This document shows positions 43,574 to 52,136 of a stretch of 64,000 nucleotides of DNA, in pieces; position 1 is the first letter of the stretch; each line of letters starts with the position of its first letter. The position numbers and the translations under genes were made by a program. This DNA comes from JBGSKY01 sp041740995. Lineage in GTDB: Bacteria; Planctomycetota; Planctomycetia; Pirellulales; Pirellulaceae. Below the pieces are notes generated by a model. That model worked only from the letters and a program-made list of their open reading frames with translations. It was not told the DNA's origin and made no database searches. The stretch is from NCBI GenBank assembly GCA_041740995.1, contig JBGSKY010000269.1, positions 4,954 to 68,953 on the forward strand. The letters run 5' to 3'.

Positions 43574-44917
43574 TCAATCTTGAGTCGCACCCGAATTTGT
43601 CGGTGACGCCCGACCTAGCTGCCGACGGATCTCAGCGAGTCGAACTCCTAACTGCTTTTCAAACCCACGATCGCTTGGCATATAAAATTCGCGATCCACT
43701 CCAAGATAATCTTGTTCTACGACGCCGCCATCAAAATCGTGAGCGTACTTATAGCCTTGACCGTGCCCAAACGTCTCCGAGCCTGGATAGTGCCCATCTC
43801 GCAAATGTATCGGTACCGCGATGGTACGGCCATCACGAACATCTTTTCGCGCCGAATTAATCGCCGAGGTGGCCGCGTTGCTTTTGGGCGCTAGCGCCAA
43901 GTAAATAACGCACTGCGACAAAGTCAATTGGCATTCTGGCAGGCCAACAAACTCACAGGCTTGCATCGTAGCAACGGCCAGCGGTAGCGCTTGCGGATCC
44001 GCATTACCGACATCTTCGGAAGCCAAAATCACAAGTCTACGGGTCAAAAACCGGATATCTTCCCCGCTTTCTAATCCGCAAGCGAGCCAATACAAAGATG
44101 CATCCACGTCGGATCCGCGAATGCTCTTAATCAATGCACTGGCCAAGTCGTAGTGCTCATTACCGCTTCGATCAAATCGCATCGTTTTTTGCTGAATCGA
44201 CTCTCGAATCGCCGCTTCGTCGATCATCTTTTCACCTTCTGGCAAAGAAAGAACTGCGATTTCCAGCGCTCCTAGGGCGCGTCTTGCATCGCCATCAACA
44301 ATTGCTGCTAGATATGCAATCGCGTCATCGCTGATGTGAAGCTTACGAGCGCCAAAACCAGACTTTAAATCAACTAATGCACGTCGAACAATCGCCTTGA
44401 TATCTTCATCAGTGAGTGGATGTAACTCGAAGATTTGAGACCGACTAAGCAATGCGTCATTGATCGCAAAGAACGGATTGCTGGTTGTGGCACCAATCAA
44501 AGTAATAATGCCCGATTCGACATCGGGTAACAGTGCGTCTTGCTGCGATCGGTTGAATCGATGGATTTCATCGAGAAACAATATCGGTCGCTTGCCAGAA
44601 CTTGCCACCTGATCAGACGCCCAACTCAAAACCTCGCGAACGTCTTTGACTGATGCATTAACTGCACTGAGCGCGCGAAAGCCGCTTGCCGTCTCATTTG
44701 CTAAGATTCGAGCCAGTGTCGTCTTTCCGGTTCCTGGTGGTCCATACAAAATGATTGAACCTAAACGATCCGCGGCCACCAAGCGACGCAGAAGTTTGCC
44801 TTCTTGTAAAATGTGTTCCTGGCCGATCACTTCGTTCAATGATCGTGGCCTCATTCGGCTGGCAAGCGGCTCATTTTCCGCGAAGTTATTTTCTTCTAGA
44901 CCGGCGAAGAGGTTCAT
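43574..44917 (-). CDS. rarA: Replication-associated recombination protein A (RarA/MgsA)
   Basis: 447 residues. AAA+ ATPase related to clamp loaders that acts at stalled replication forks. N-terminal LASRMRPRSLNEVIGQEHIL, Walker A LYGPPGTGKTTLA, Walker B ILFLDEIHRFNRSQQD, sensor 1 GATTSNP, sensor 2 GDARRALGALE, and the C-terminal oligomerisation region GHYPGSETFGHGQGYKYAHDFDG split over the end, all typical of RarA. ATG at 44917 is used (TTG at 44926 also possible). The preceding PQQ-protein gene ends 13 nt upstream, so it is transcribed in that operon. Confidence 0.95.
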   Translation of the reverse strand: MNLFAGLEENNFAENEPLASRMRPRSLNEVIGQEHILQEGKLLRRLVAADRLGSIILYGPPGTGKTTLARILANETASGFRALSAVNASVKDVREVLSWASDQVASSGKRPILFLDEIHRFNRSQQDALLPDVESGIITLIGATTSNPFFAINDALLSRSQIFELHPLTDEDIKAIVRRALVDLKSGFGARKLHISDDAIAYLAAIVDGDARRALGALEIAVLSLPEGEKMIDEAAIRESIQQKTMRFDRSGNEHYDLASALIKSIRGSDVDASLYWLACGLESGEDIRFLTRRLVILASEDVGNADPQALPLAVATMQACEFVGLPECQLTLSQCVIYLALAPKSNAATSAINSARKDVRDGRTIAVPIHLRDGHYPGSETFGHGQGYKYAHDFDGGVVEQDYLGVDREFYMPSDRGFEKQLGVRLAEIRRQLGRASPTNSGATQD

Positions 44918-44930
44918 TGATGACAAGCTT

Positions 44931-46577
44931 TCATTCTTTCTTAACTGGCAGCTTTATACATACCGCTTGCTTGCCATTTCGGATTAAGATCAAGTTCCCA
45001 GCTAGCGTTGGAATATTCCACGTCACACCGTCCAGGACCTTTATTTTTGCTAACTCGACTGGCTCTTTTGAGTTAGCGGCTAGAACTACTAGTTCGCCAT
45101 CTTCGCTTGTTATAATCAAGTGTTCGCCGCAGAGGAGAATTTGGCCGTGACCATAGCGACCTTTGATCCAATTGCGTCGTCCCGTCACCAGGGATACACA
45201 CTCTAGTTTTCCATCGTTGAGTCCGAACGCCGCCTCGTCGTACAACACACAAGACGTCAGCTTTGTCTTTAGCGACTTCGTATTTTCCCAATCCATCACC
45301 ACCTGAAAATCTCCGGTGGATCGCTTGGTTAGCGAAATCCGATTGCATCCGCGACCATACCCTTTGCTCAGCAATAAGGACGTTTCATCAATTTGTGCAA
45401 CTTGCGAAGTGTTAGCATCGCCATTGCTTTTGCTGGCCCAAGGGTACTCCCAGAGCTTGCGACCATCGACGAGCGAATAGCCGCCGACAATTTGTTCGCT
45501 AACTAAGACGATCTGTTCTTTTCCATCAAGGGTCAATAGCTGTGGCGACGCGTAGCTGATTTGGTCATTGCCTGACGTCCATAGAAGATTGCCAGTCTCT
45601 AAACTCATCGAGACCAAAGTCTTCAGACCAGCCTCTGGAGCCCCACCAAACGGCACAATCACTTGATCACCAACAACCAGCGGCGAGCCACTTCTACCCC
45701 AGGTAATGAATCTTTCCGACGTGGCTTGATCGATTCCCGCTTCAGCAATCAAGTCGCGTTGCCAGATCAATTGTCCGCTGTGCAAATCGCAACAAACCAT
45801 TTTGCCAGTTCCCGTTTGCACGATAACTCGCTGACCAGCGATCGAAGGCGTAGTCCGCGGCCCGGTTCCACCAACTGGGTTCGAATGTGTCCCAGCGATT
45901 TCCGAAGCCCACACCAATTTTCCGGTTTCCAATTCGACCGCGAACAACACATCATGGTCGGCGCCGGAAGGTTGCTCCAGCGTAACAGCGAGCCCCTCAG
46001 CAACTGAAAAACTTCCCCAGCCAAGTCCAATTGGAATTCGCCATAATTCCTCCGGAGGATTTGTTTCCCAATTGGTTTCAAGGTCAATGGCGGCTACTGT
46101 TCCGTCTCGCTGGTCCCCCCAGAATTGGATTGAAGCGAACTCATAGTAAGGCGACGTCGAAAATTCACGCGAATCAGCAATCGGTAAGCTGACCGATTTG
46201 CCAGCCGAAATTGACTGATCGGCGGGTTTCCAGCGACTTGTAAAATGCGGCACCAGCTCACCGCTAACGCCGTCATAGCGATTCAAGACAAAAAAGCCGA
46301 TAATTCCGATGATCGGAACTATCCCAATGACGATTCGCGCAATGATCGGTATGGAACGACGCCGCAGCAACCAAAAATACAGGAGCGTCGCGGCGAAGAC
46401 AAAGCCGACAGCAAAAACCGCGTTTGCAGCAGCGTTGTCGTATTTGGCAACGATTCGGCTTGCAACGCTGGCACCGCTCAGCACCACTAAGGCGATAAAC
46501 AACCCGAGCGACGCAACAAAAAACGACCAGATCTTATTCGTATCGCGCGTCCTTCGACGTTGTGTCAGTTCGTTCAT
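44931..46577 (-). CDS. Membrane-anchored PQQ-like beta-propeller protein
   Basis: 548 residues. Three membrane helices lie near the N-terminus (about 17-42, 52-70, 80-97). The rest is a propeller of PQQ-type blades with tryptophan-docking repeats: AIDLETNWETNPPEELWRIPI, FAVELETGKLVWASEIAGTH, CDLHSGQLIWQRDL, MSLETGNLLWTSG, SLVDGRKLWEYPW and SLVTGRRNWIKGRYG. Such proteins resemble BamB or planctomycete PQQ-repeat proteins and usually act in scaffolding or redox sensing; none of the dehydrogenase metal residues is obvious. First gene of the four-gene minus-strand operon. Confidence 0.88.
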   Translation of the reverse strand: MNELTQRRRTRDTNKIWSFFVASLGLFIALVVLSGASVASRIVAKYDNAAANAVFAVGFVFAATLLYFWLLRRRSIPIIARIVIGIVPIIGIIGFFVLNRYDGVSGELVPHFTSRWKPADQSISAGKSVSLPIADSREFSTSPYYEFASIQFWGDQRDGTVAAIDLETNWETNPPEELWRIPIGLGWGSFSVAEGLAVTLEQPSGADHDVLFAVELETGKLVWASEIAGTHSNPVGGTGPRTTPSIAGQRVIVQTGTGKMVCCDLHSGQLIWQRDLIAEAGIDQATSERFITWGRSGSPLVVGDQVIVPFGGAPEAGLKTLVSMSLETGNLLWTSGNDQISYASPQLLTLDGKEQIVLVSEQIVGGYSLVDGRKLWEYPWASKSNGDANTSQVAQIDETSLLLSKGYGRGCNRISLTKRSTGDFQVVMDWENTKSLKTKLTSCVLYDEAAFGLNDGKLECVSLVTGRRNWIKGRYGHGQILLCGEHLIITSEDGELVVLAANSKEPVELAKIKVLDGVTWNIPTLAGNLILIRNGKQAVCIKLPVKKE

Positions 46578-46981
46578 GGATCGCTGGTCTTTGGACTTCG
46601 AGGCTCAGTCTTCGAACCAATCCGAAAAGGGGTCTGCCCCCTTTCCGTTCCTCCAAAGGGTCAGACCCCTTTTCGGATAGGCTCTTAATCGGAAAAACAC
46701 GAGCCGCATTTGCTTGCGGTGCGAAGTTTCGATCCCGTTTAATCGTACCACTCAGTACCCGCAACGAGAAGTCGCGATTGGCTATCCTGAAGTCACAAGA
46801 AGACTATTCGTAGAATGTGATAGCCAAGCTCCAAGGCTCTAGAAATCTCCAGCCTCTAAGCTTTCAAGGGACTGCAATTTCTGGGAGGGCAGGGAATTTC
46901 CTAGCGTACACTCCAGTTCAGCGAGAAAAAAACTAATTTGTACAGCGTACCGATAACTCTACGGGGCAGTTTTCGCCCGTA
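46578..46981. other. 404-nt gap carrying a long hairpin repeat
   Basis: Lies between two minus-strand genes: the oxidoreductase gene ends at 46982 and the PQQ operon begins at 46577. The 57-nt inverted repeat at 46621-46677 dominates. The remainder has no frame of gene-like composition. Confidence 0.5.
46621..46677. repeat. 57-nt palindromic element with 16-bp perfect stem (GGGGTCTGACCCC-type)
   Basis: TCCGAAAAGGGGTCTG (46621-46636) and CAGACCCCTTTTCGGA (46662-46677) pair without mismatch. Inside, CCCTTT and AAAGGG extend the stem after a small bulge. The core AAAAGGGGTCTGxCCCC is a known kind of dispersed short repeat in bacterial genomes, related to REP elements moved by REP-associated tyrosine transposases. 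No transposase gene is present, so it would be a non-autonomous copy. Confidence 0.85.
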
Positions 46982-48217
46982 TCAACGCTGTATCGTTTCA
47001 GCGATCGCGGGGTCCATCGTGTCAAAAATTCCGCCGACGCCCTTATGAAATATTCGGCCGATGAGCAAGTCGGTAAGATTTCCCCGAAATTGTGGGTTGT
47101 CGCGCATAAAGCCACCGAAACTAAACTCTTTGGTGTAGAAGGCTTCGACTAGTTTGCGGACCCAATTTGCACCGACTTTGAAGTCTTCGCACCAACTCGA
47201 CAACTGCCCTGCCGACAGATCGCCTTCACTGAGCCCAGCGACAACCGCATCCCCCGCTCGAACTCCGGTCTCCATCGCAAAATAAACGCCGGATGAGTAG
47301 ATCGGGTCGATAAACCCGAACGCATCGCCGATCAAAACCCAACCATCACCAGCGTGTTCCTTGGTACGATAGGAATATTCTTTCGCTACGTGAGTCTTGC
47401 CTATTTGAGTCGCTTGCTCCAGCCTCGGTTTCAAGCCTGGGCAAATCGCGATCTCGTCATGGTAGGTTTGCTCAGTCGTCGATGCTCGCTTGAGCATGTA
47501 ATCATTGTCACCGACGCAGCCGACGCTGGTAATTCCATTGGAAAGCGGAATGAACCAGAACCAACTATCCTTTTGTTCGGTATGCAAAATGATCGTTGCA
47601 CCAGCGTTGTCGCCTTCGTCGCGAATCGCATCCCGCCAATAACCCCAAATGGCTGACTTTTTCAAGTGTGGTTCAATCACTTTCAGCTTCAACTTCGATG
47701 CGATTAGCGATTGCTGCCCTGAACCGTCCATCACAACACGACAAGTCACCTTGCGGACATCACCATTGCGATCGCGAAGCGTTACACCAGTGCAGCGATT
47801 TGTTTCGTCGAAGTGTATATCAAGCACGCGGGTTTCATCCTCGCAATCGGCACCCAACTCTTCGGCTCGGTCATAAAGCATCTTATCGAAGTCAGCTCGC
47901 TCGACTTGCCATGTGAGACTGCTCTCGCGTTCGTCGTGATCTAGAAAGAAGAATGGATCGGAGTCCTTGCCGTTGTGGGTCACGAACTGAACGCTATGCT
48001 TCCGCATGAATCGTGATTGCTTCATCCGGTCGACCAAGCCCAGTCGCTGTAACGGCCAAAAGACCTCAGGCATCAACGATTCGCCGACATGGAATCGAGG
48101 CAACTTTTCTCGCTCGACTAACAAAACGCTATGTCCAGCCTGTGCAACGATCCCAGCCGCAGTACCGCCAGCAGGTCCAGCACCAATCACAATACAATCG
48201 TAGTCTTCGGCTATCAT
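46982..48217 (-). CDS. FAD-dependent oxidoreductase (geranylgeranyl-reductase/halogenase-like)
   Basis: 411 residues. N-terminal FAD-binding DCIVIGAGPAGGTAAGIVAQ, then VEREKLPRFHVGESLMPE, which is the PRFHxGES element shared by flavin-dependent halogenases and geranylgeranyl reductases. The second FAD motif is WVLIGDAFGFIDPIYSSGV. The halogenase W-x-W-x-I-P motif appears as SWFWFIPLSNG, so a monooxygenase/halogenase fold is possible; the lysine that halogenases use to hold hypohalous acid is not assured. Product may be a membrane isoprenoid reductase or a halogenase. Single gene. Confidence 0.88.
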   Translation of the reverse strand: MIAEDYDCIVIGAGPAGGTAAGIVAQAGHSVLLVEREKLPRFHVGESLMPEVFWPLQRLGLVDRMKQSRFMRKHSVQFVTHNGKDSDPFFFLDHDERESSLTWQVERADFDKMLYDRAEELGADCEDETRVLDIHFDETNRCTGVTLRDRNGDVRKVTCRVVMDGSGQQSLIASKLKLKVIEPHLKKSAIWGYWRDAIRDEGDNAGATIILHTEQKDSWFWFIPLSNGITSVGCVGDNDYMLKRASTTEQTYHDEIAICPGLKPRLEQATQIGKTHVAKEYSYRTKEHAGDGWVLIGDAFGFIDPIYSSGVYFAMETGVRAGDAVVAGLSEGDLSAGQLSSWCEDFKVGANWVRKLVEAFYTKEFSFGGFMRDNPQFRGNLTDLLIGRIFHKGVGGIFDTMDPAIAETIQR

Positions 48218-48598
48218 AGAAATTTTCTTTCGATTGGACGTGGAAATTTGTTATGGTGGCTGGTAGTCAATAAACTAACAATCGTCGCTAGGTAACCGCT
48301 AGACCGCCAGCGAATTTAACGCCTGCGGAGCCCTGAGGCGAGGAAAATCGAAATCAAAGCTGCCAAGGTTTGCGACCGTCGCTCTCCTGCAGTCAAACCA
48401 TTTATTTTCCCGACTTTCTACGACTGGGTCGGCTTTTTATTGTAACTATCCGTCTAGTTGCTTCGCGACGGTTGCTGTCAAATTCCTGATTGACTAACTC
48501 AGATGGTCGAAATTCCTAACTATTTTGATAAACTGCCGCTTTAAACGTCTGAATCCAAGCTTTCTTCAATTCCAAGATAATCCTCAGGTATACCCTCA
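48218..48598. other. 381-nt divergent intergenic region
   Basis: Promoter region for the oxidoreductase (minus) and HIT protein (plus). A GTCAA and a TTGAC pair near 48478-48496 has the opposite order to the operators at 61.2 kb and is not treated as one. No RNA gene or strong hairpin is seen. Confidence 0.4.
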
Positions 48599-48943
48599 AT
48601 GTCCGAGACGATCTTCAGCAAAATAATCCGCCGAGAAATTCCTGCCGAGATCTTATTCGAAGACGATTTGGTTCTCGCCTTTAAAGACGTCTCCCCGCAA
48701 GCTGCAATTCATTTTTTAGTCATCCCCAAAAAACCAGTCACTTCATTGCAAACGGCGACACCGGAGGACCTCGAATTGTTAGGTCACATGCAACTGGTCA
48801 TCGGCCAAATCGCTTCGCAGCTCGGCATCGACAAAACAGGCTATCGAGTTGTCACCAATATTGGCGACGATGGCGGCCAGTCGGTTCCGCACCTTCACTA
48901 CCATGTGCTTGGCGGTCGTAAGCTGACTTGGCCACCAGGCTGA
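48599..48943 (+). CDS. HIT-family nucleotide hydrolase (HinT-like)
   Basis: 114 residues, the usual HinT length. It begins ETIFSKIIRREIPAEI, followed by LAFKDVSPQAAIHFLVIPKKP and the histidine triad VPHLHYHVLGGR (H-x-H-x-H) near residue 98, with the tail LTWPPG. HinT enzymes hydrolyse phosphoramidates of AMP such as lysyl-AMP. The alanine/glutamine variants of the catalytic serine cannot be judged, but the triad itself is complete. Single gene, followed after 64 nt by a permease gene. Confidence 0.95.
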   Translation: MSETIFSKIIRREIPAEILFEDDLVLAFKDVSPQAAIHFLVIPKKPVTSLQTATPEDLELLGHMQLVIGQIASQLGIDKTGYRVVTNIGDDGGQSVPHLHYHVLGGRKLTWPPG

Positions 48944-49007
48944 TCCGACTTAAAAGTGTGCTTGCAATTTTGACAATCGCCAAGCCGTTCGAAACGAAAA
49001 ACTAAAG

Positions 49008-50189
49008 ATGGTGCGTCGAAGGACATCGCTCGCTTGGCTCAATCTGACCACTAGCTGGCGCAAACTGCTGCTGGCCAGTTCTGGCGTTGGGTTCGCTTCG
49101 CTGTTGATGTTTTCGCAGATTGGATTTCGTAATGGGCTCTTTGACAGCACAGTTCAAATCGTTCGCATCTTGGACGGCGAACTGTTCATCATCAGCTCGG
49201 CTCGATACACCTTGGCCAGTGAGCAGCGCTTTGATCGCGGCTACCTGAACGTCGCAAAAACGTTGCCTGGGGTAGAACGAATCCAACCTATTTATGTCGG
49301 ACGCGTTGGAACAGTCTTGCGCGTCATCGGCAAGCCCTCAAGGTCGATTCGAGTTATCGGAGTACCGCTGGAAGGCCCAGTCTTTACGAGCCCAAGTATG
49401 AATCAAAAACGCGAGCTGATCCGAGGCAATTCGACCGCGCTGTTGGACAATCGGACCAAAGCCATGTACGGATTGGAACGCCGAAATATTGAACGGCTGC
49501 GTCAGCAATCAGTGGAGCTTTCTGGCAAGTCAATCTCACTTGTTGGCTTCGTTGCTATTGGCACCGATTTCGTCAACGATGGTAGTTTAGTCATGTCATC
49601 GGAATCGTTCGGACAGTATTTTCCATTCCGCGATGGACGGACGCTTGATCCACTGGCCAATGTCGATATTGGTCTGGTGCAATTGGAACGTGGTGCGGAT
49701 GTCAAAGCGATCCAACGGCAGATCGCCGAAATCGCGCCACTGCATTGGACGGTGATGACTAAAGACGAAATCATTCAGCGGGATATCCGATTTTGGGGTC
49801 AGTCGACACCGATTGGAATCATCTTTTCGGTCGGTACGATCATGGGGTTAGTTGTCGGTACCATCATCTGCTATCAGATTTTGTTTACCGAGATATCCGA
49901 TCACATCTCCGAATTCGCGACGCTCAAGGCGATGGGCTATCCAACCGGTTTCTTCGTGCGTTTGCTGGTCACTCAGTCGATGTATTTGACTCTGCTTGGT
50001 TTTATTCCAGCCGCCAGTTTGACCGTCGTAATGTTTTGGGTGCTCAGCGAAACAACCGGCCTAGTGATGCTCTTAACTCCTTACCGAATCGCGACCGTAT
50101 TTTCACTAACGCTGCTGATGTGTCTGGTCGGCGGAGTGTTTGCAGTTCGAAAACTGATTGCGTCGGACCCAGCAACTTTGTTCAAGTAA
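49008..50189 (+). CDS. DevC-like ABC exporter permease (FtsX fold)
   Basis: 393 residues. One membrane helix near the N-terminus (about 18-38), a large extracytoplasmic domain of the MacB/DevC kind (SSARYTLASEQRF, IRVIGVPLEGPVF), and three helices at the C-terminus (GIIFSVGTIMGLVVGTIICY, then VTQSMYLTLLGFIPAASLTV, then FSLTLLMCLVGGVFAV). The conserved ISEFATLKAMGYP coupling helix before the last helices matches DevC. DevC works with DevB adaptor and DevA ATPase to export glycolipids or peptides; neither gene lies here, so the partners must be elsewhere. Confidence 0.9.
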   Translation: MVRRRTSLAWLNLTTSWRKLLLASSGVGFASLLMFSQIGFRNGLFDSTVQIVRILDGELFIISSARYTLASEQRFDRGYLNVAKTLPGVERIQPIYVGRVGTVLRVIGKPSRSIRVIGVPLEGPVFTSPSMNQKRELIRGNSTALLDNRTKAMYGLERRNIERLRQQSVELSGKSISLVGFVAIGTDFVNDGSLVMSSESFGQYFPFRDGRTLDPLANVDIGLVQLERGADVKAIQRQIAEIAPLHWTVMTKDEIIQRDIRFWGQSTPIGIIFSVGTIMGLVVGTIICYQILFTEISDHISEFATLKAMGYPTGFFVRLLVTQSMYLTLLGFIPAASLTVVMFWVLSETTGLVMLLTPYRIATVFSLTLLMCLVGGVFAVRKLIASDPATLFK

Positions 50190-50473
50190 TGAAGCGCTGC
50201 ACGATCGCGTTTGGAACGAGCCAGTTGATGGTGACGTAGCAAAAGTCAATGCGAATGTAGAAGCTGGTTGACGATACTTGTTCGCGGTCCGATCGTTCTA
50301 GTATCGTCAAGACATTCCGGTATTGAAGTACATTGCGTCTGTAAACCAGCTTGGTGGTACGAAGACACTCGCTGGTTTACAATAGTTCGAGATATCGGAG
50401 CGATCGAAACTGATCTCTTCGGCCCGCAAGACATTTCTTGTGAAGCTCCCACCTCTGGAATCGAAACGAATTT

Positions 50474-52057
50474 ATGAACGCTCCTTCCACGCATTCTTGC
50501 CCCCTGATGCGCCGCTTGACACAACTATGCTGGTTCGCCGTCGTTGCTCTTCTGATGCCGTCAATTGGTCACGCTCAAACAGTGCACTCAGCGGCCACTG
50601 AAAGACCGAACATACTTTTCATTTTTGCGGACGATATGACTTGCCAAGCGATCAGTGCTTACGGTGAGCAACGGCAGTTACTGCAAACACCGAACATGGA
50701 TTCGATCGCCCGCGATGGAATGAAGTTTAATCGATGTTTGGTAACCAATTCGATTTGTGGGCCCAGCCGTGCAACTATTTTGACCGGCAAATACTCGCAC
50801 AAAAATGGATTTTATAACAACACAAACAGTCGATTTGATGGCTCTCAGACGACCTTTCCGAAATTGCTTCAAGGTGCCGGATATCAAACCTCGATCGTCG
50901 GCAAATGGCACTTGGAATCCGATCCAACTGGCTTTGACTATTGGCACATCTTGCCTGGGCAGGGTCAGTACTATAATCCACCCATGTTTGACAATGGCAA
51001 GCGCGTCATCCATGACGGCTATGTCACCGAGGTCATTACCGACATCACAATTGAACGACTGAATCAGCGAGACAAGACAAAGCCATTTCTAATGATGATG
51101 CAACACAAAGCACCTCATCGCGAATGGGAACCGGCGGTCAAAGATTTGGGATGGGATAATGATCGTGTTTACGCTGAACCGGATACATTGTTCGACGAAT
51201 TTGCGGGCCGCTCGCTCGCTGTGAGAGACCACGACATGGGCCTCTCAAACACGTTCACAGATCGTGACATGAAGCTAGTTGCGCCGAAGCAATTAACGCC
51301 TGAACAGCTCAAAGAGTGGAACGCTTATTATGAGCCACGCAATGAAAAATATCGCCAGCAGACTCGGTCGCCTAAAGAAGAAATCCAGTGGCGATATCAG
51401 CGTTACATGCATGACTATTTAGCGTGCGTAAAATCGGTCGATGATTCCATCGGACGCGTCTTAAAGTATCTCGATGAAAACGGCTTGGCCGAGAACACGT
51501 TGGTCATTTGCACCTCCGACCAAGGTTTCTTTCTGGGCGAACATGGCTGGTTCGATAAACGCTGGATCTTTGAAGAATCCGCCCGCACACCACTGTTAGT
51601 CCGTTGGCCGAAAGTTATCAAACCAGGCAGCGAATGCGACGACATTGTCTCTTTAATGGATTTTGCGCCTACATTTCTTGAGATTGCAGGTGCTTTGCCG
51701 GAACCATCCATGCAGGGCAGTTCCATCGCAGCCCTGATGGCTGGCGAGACACCCAATGGTTGGCGAGACAGTTTGTATTACCACTACTACGAATATCCGC
51801 TGCCACACCGCGTCCGACCGCACTACGGATTGATTACCGATCGTTACAAGCTCATCCATTACTACGCGCCTGATTTGGATGAGTGGGAGCTGTTGGACCG
51901 TCAGGCTGATCCGCTAGAGACAAAAAGCTTTTACGACGATCCGAGTTACGCGAAAATTCGTGCCGAGCTTATCGAAAAGCTGTCGCAGAAAAAGCAAGAG
52001 GTTGGCGATACTACCGAAACACCTCGTGCCGCTTACGGCAACAAACCTTTTGAATAA
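50474..52057 (+). CDS. Exported type I sulfatase
   Basis: 527 residues. After a signal peptide (LCWFAVVALLMPSIGHAQ) the core begins RPNILFIFADDMTCQ. Cys95 in ICGPSRATILTG fits the C-x-P-S-R formylglycine signature. Metal/substrate residues are in KWHLES, APHREW, DDSIGRVLKYLDE and TSDQGFFLGEHGWFDKRW. The C-terminal DUF4976-like part with YHYYEYPLPHRVRPHYG and DRYKLIHYY is typical of the S1 family. It removes sulfate from sulfated glycans, a common diet of marine planctomycetes. The formylglycine-generating enzyme is not in the window. A second Met (residue 12) is also a possible start. Confidence 0.94.
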   Translation: MNAPSTHSCPLMRRLTQLCWFAVVALLMPSIGHAQTVHSAATERPNILFIFADDMTCQAISAYGEQRQLLQTPNMDSIARDGMKFNRCLVTNSICGPSRATILTGKYSHKNGFYNNTNSRFDGSQTTFPKLLQGAGYQTSIVGKWHLESDPTGFDYWHILPGQGQYYNPPMFDNGKRVIHDGYVTEVITDITIERLNQRDKTKPFLMMMQHKAPHREWEPAVKDLGWDNDRVYAEPDTLFDEFAGRSLAVRDHDMGLSNTFTDRDMKLVAPKQLTPEQLKEWNAYYEPRNEKYRQQTRSPKEEIQWRYQRYMHDYLACVKSVDDSIGRVLKYLDENGLAENTLVICTSDQGFFLGEHGWFDKRWIFEESARTPLLVRWPKVIKPGSECDDIVSLMDFAPTFLEIAGALPEPSMQGSSIAALMAGETPNGWRDSLYYHYYEYPLPHRVRPHYGLITDRYKLIHYYAPDLDEWELLDRQADPLETKSFYDDPSYAKIRAELIEKLSQKKQEVGDTTETPRAAYGNKPFE

Positions 52058-52136
52058 CGCTTCGGCTTGAAAGGACCATTCTGCGCGTCTCTTTGAGTCG
52101 CGCATCTTTGAGTCGCAAAAGACTCATCCGTTGATG

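Noticed and set aside
48470..48500. GTCAA and TTGAC near the HIT gene start
   Set aside because: The order is reversed (GTCAA-N8-TTGAC) compared with the TetR operators and the spacing differs, so it looks like chance.
52109..52126. TGAGTC/GACTCA hairpin between the sulfatase and CpaF genes
   Set aside because: Six base pairs and no U-tract; too weak to call a terminator on its own.
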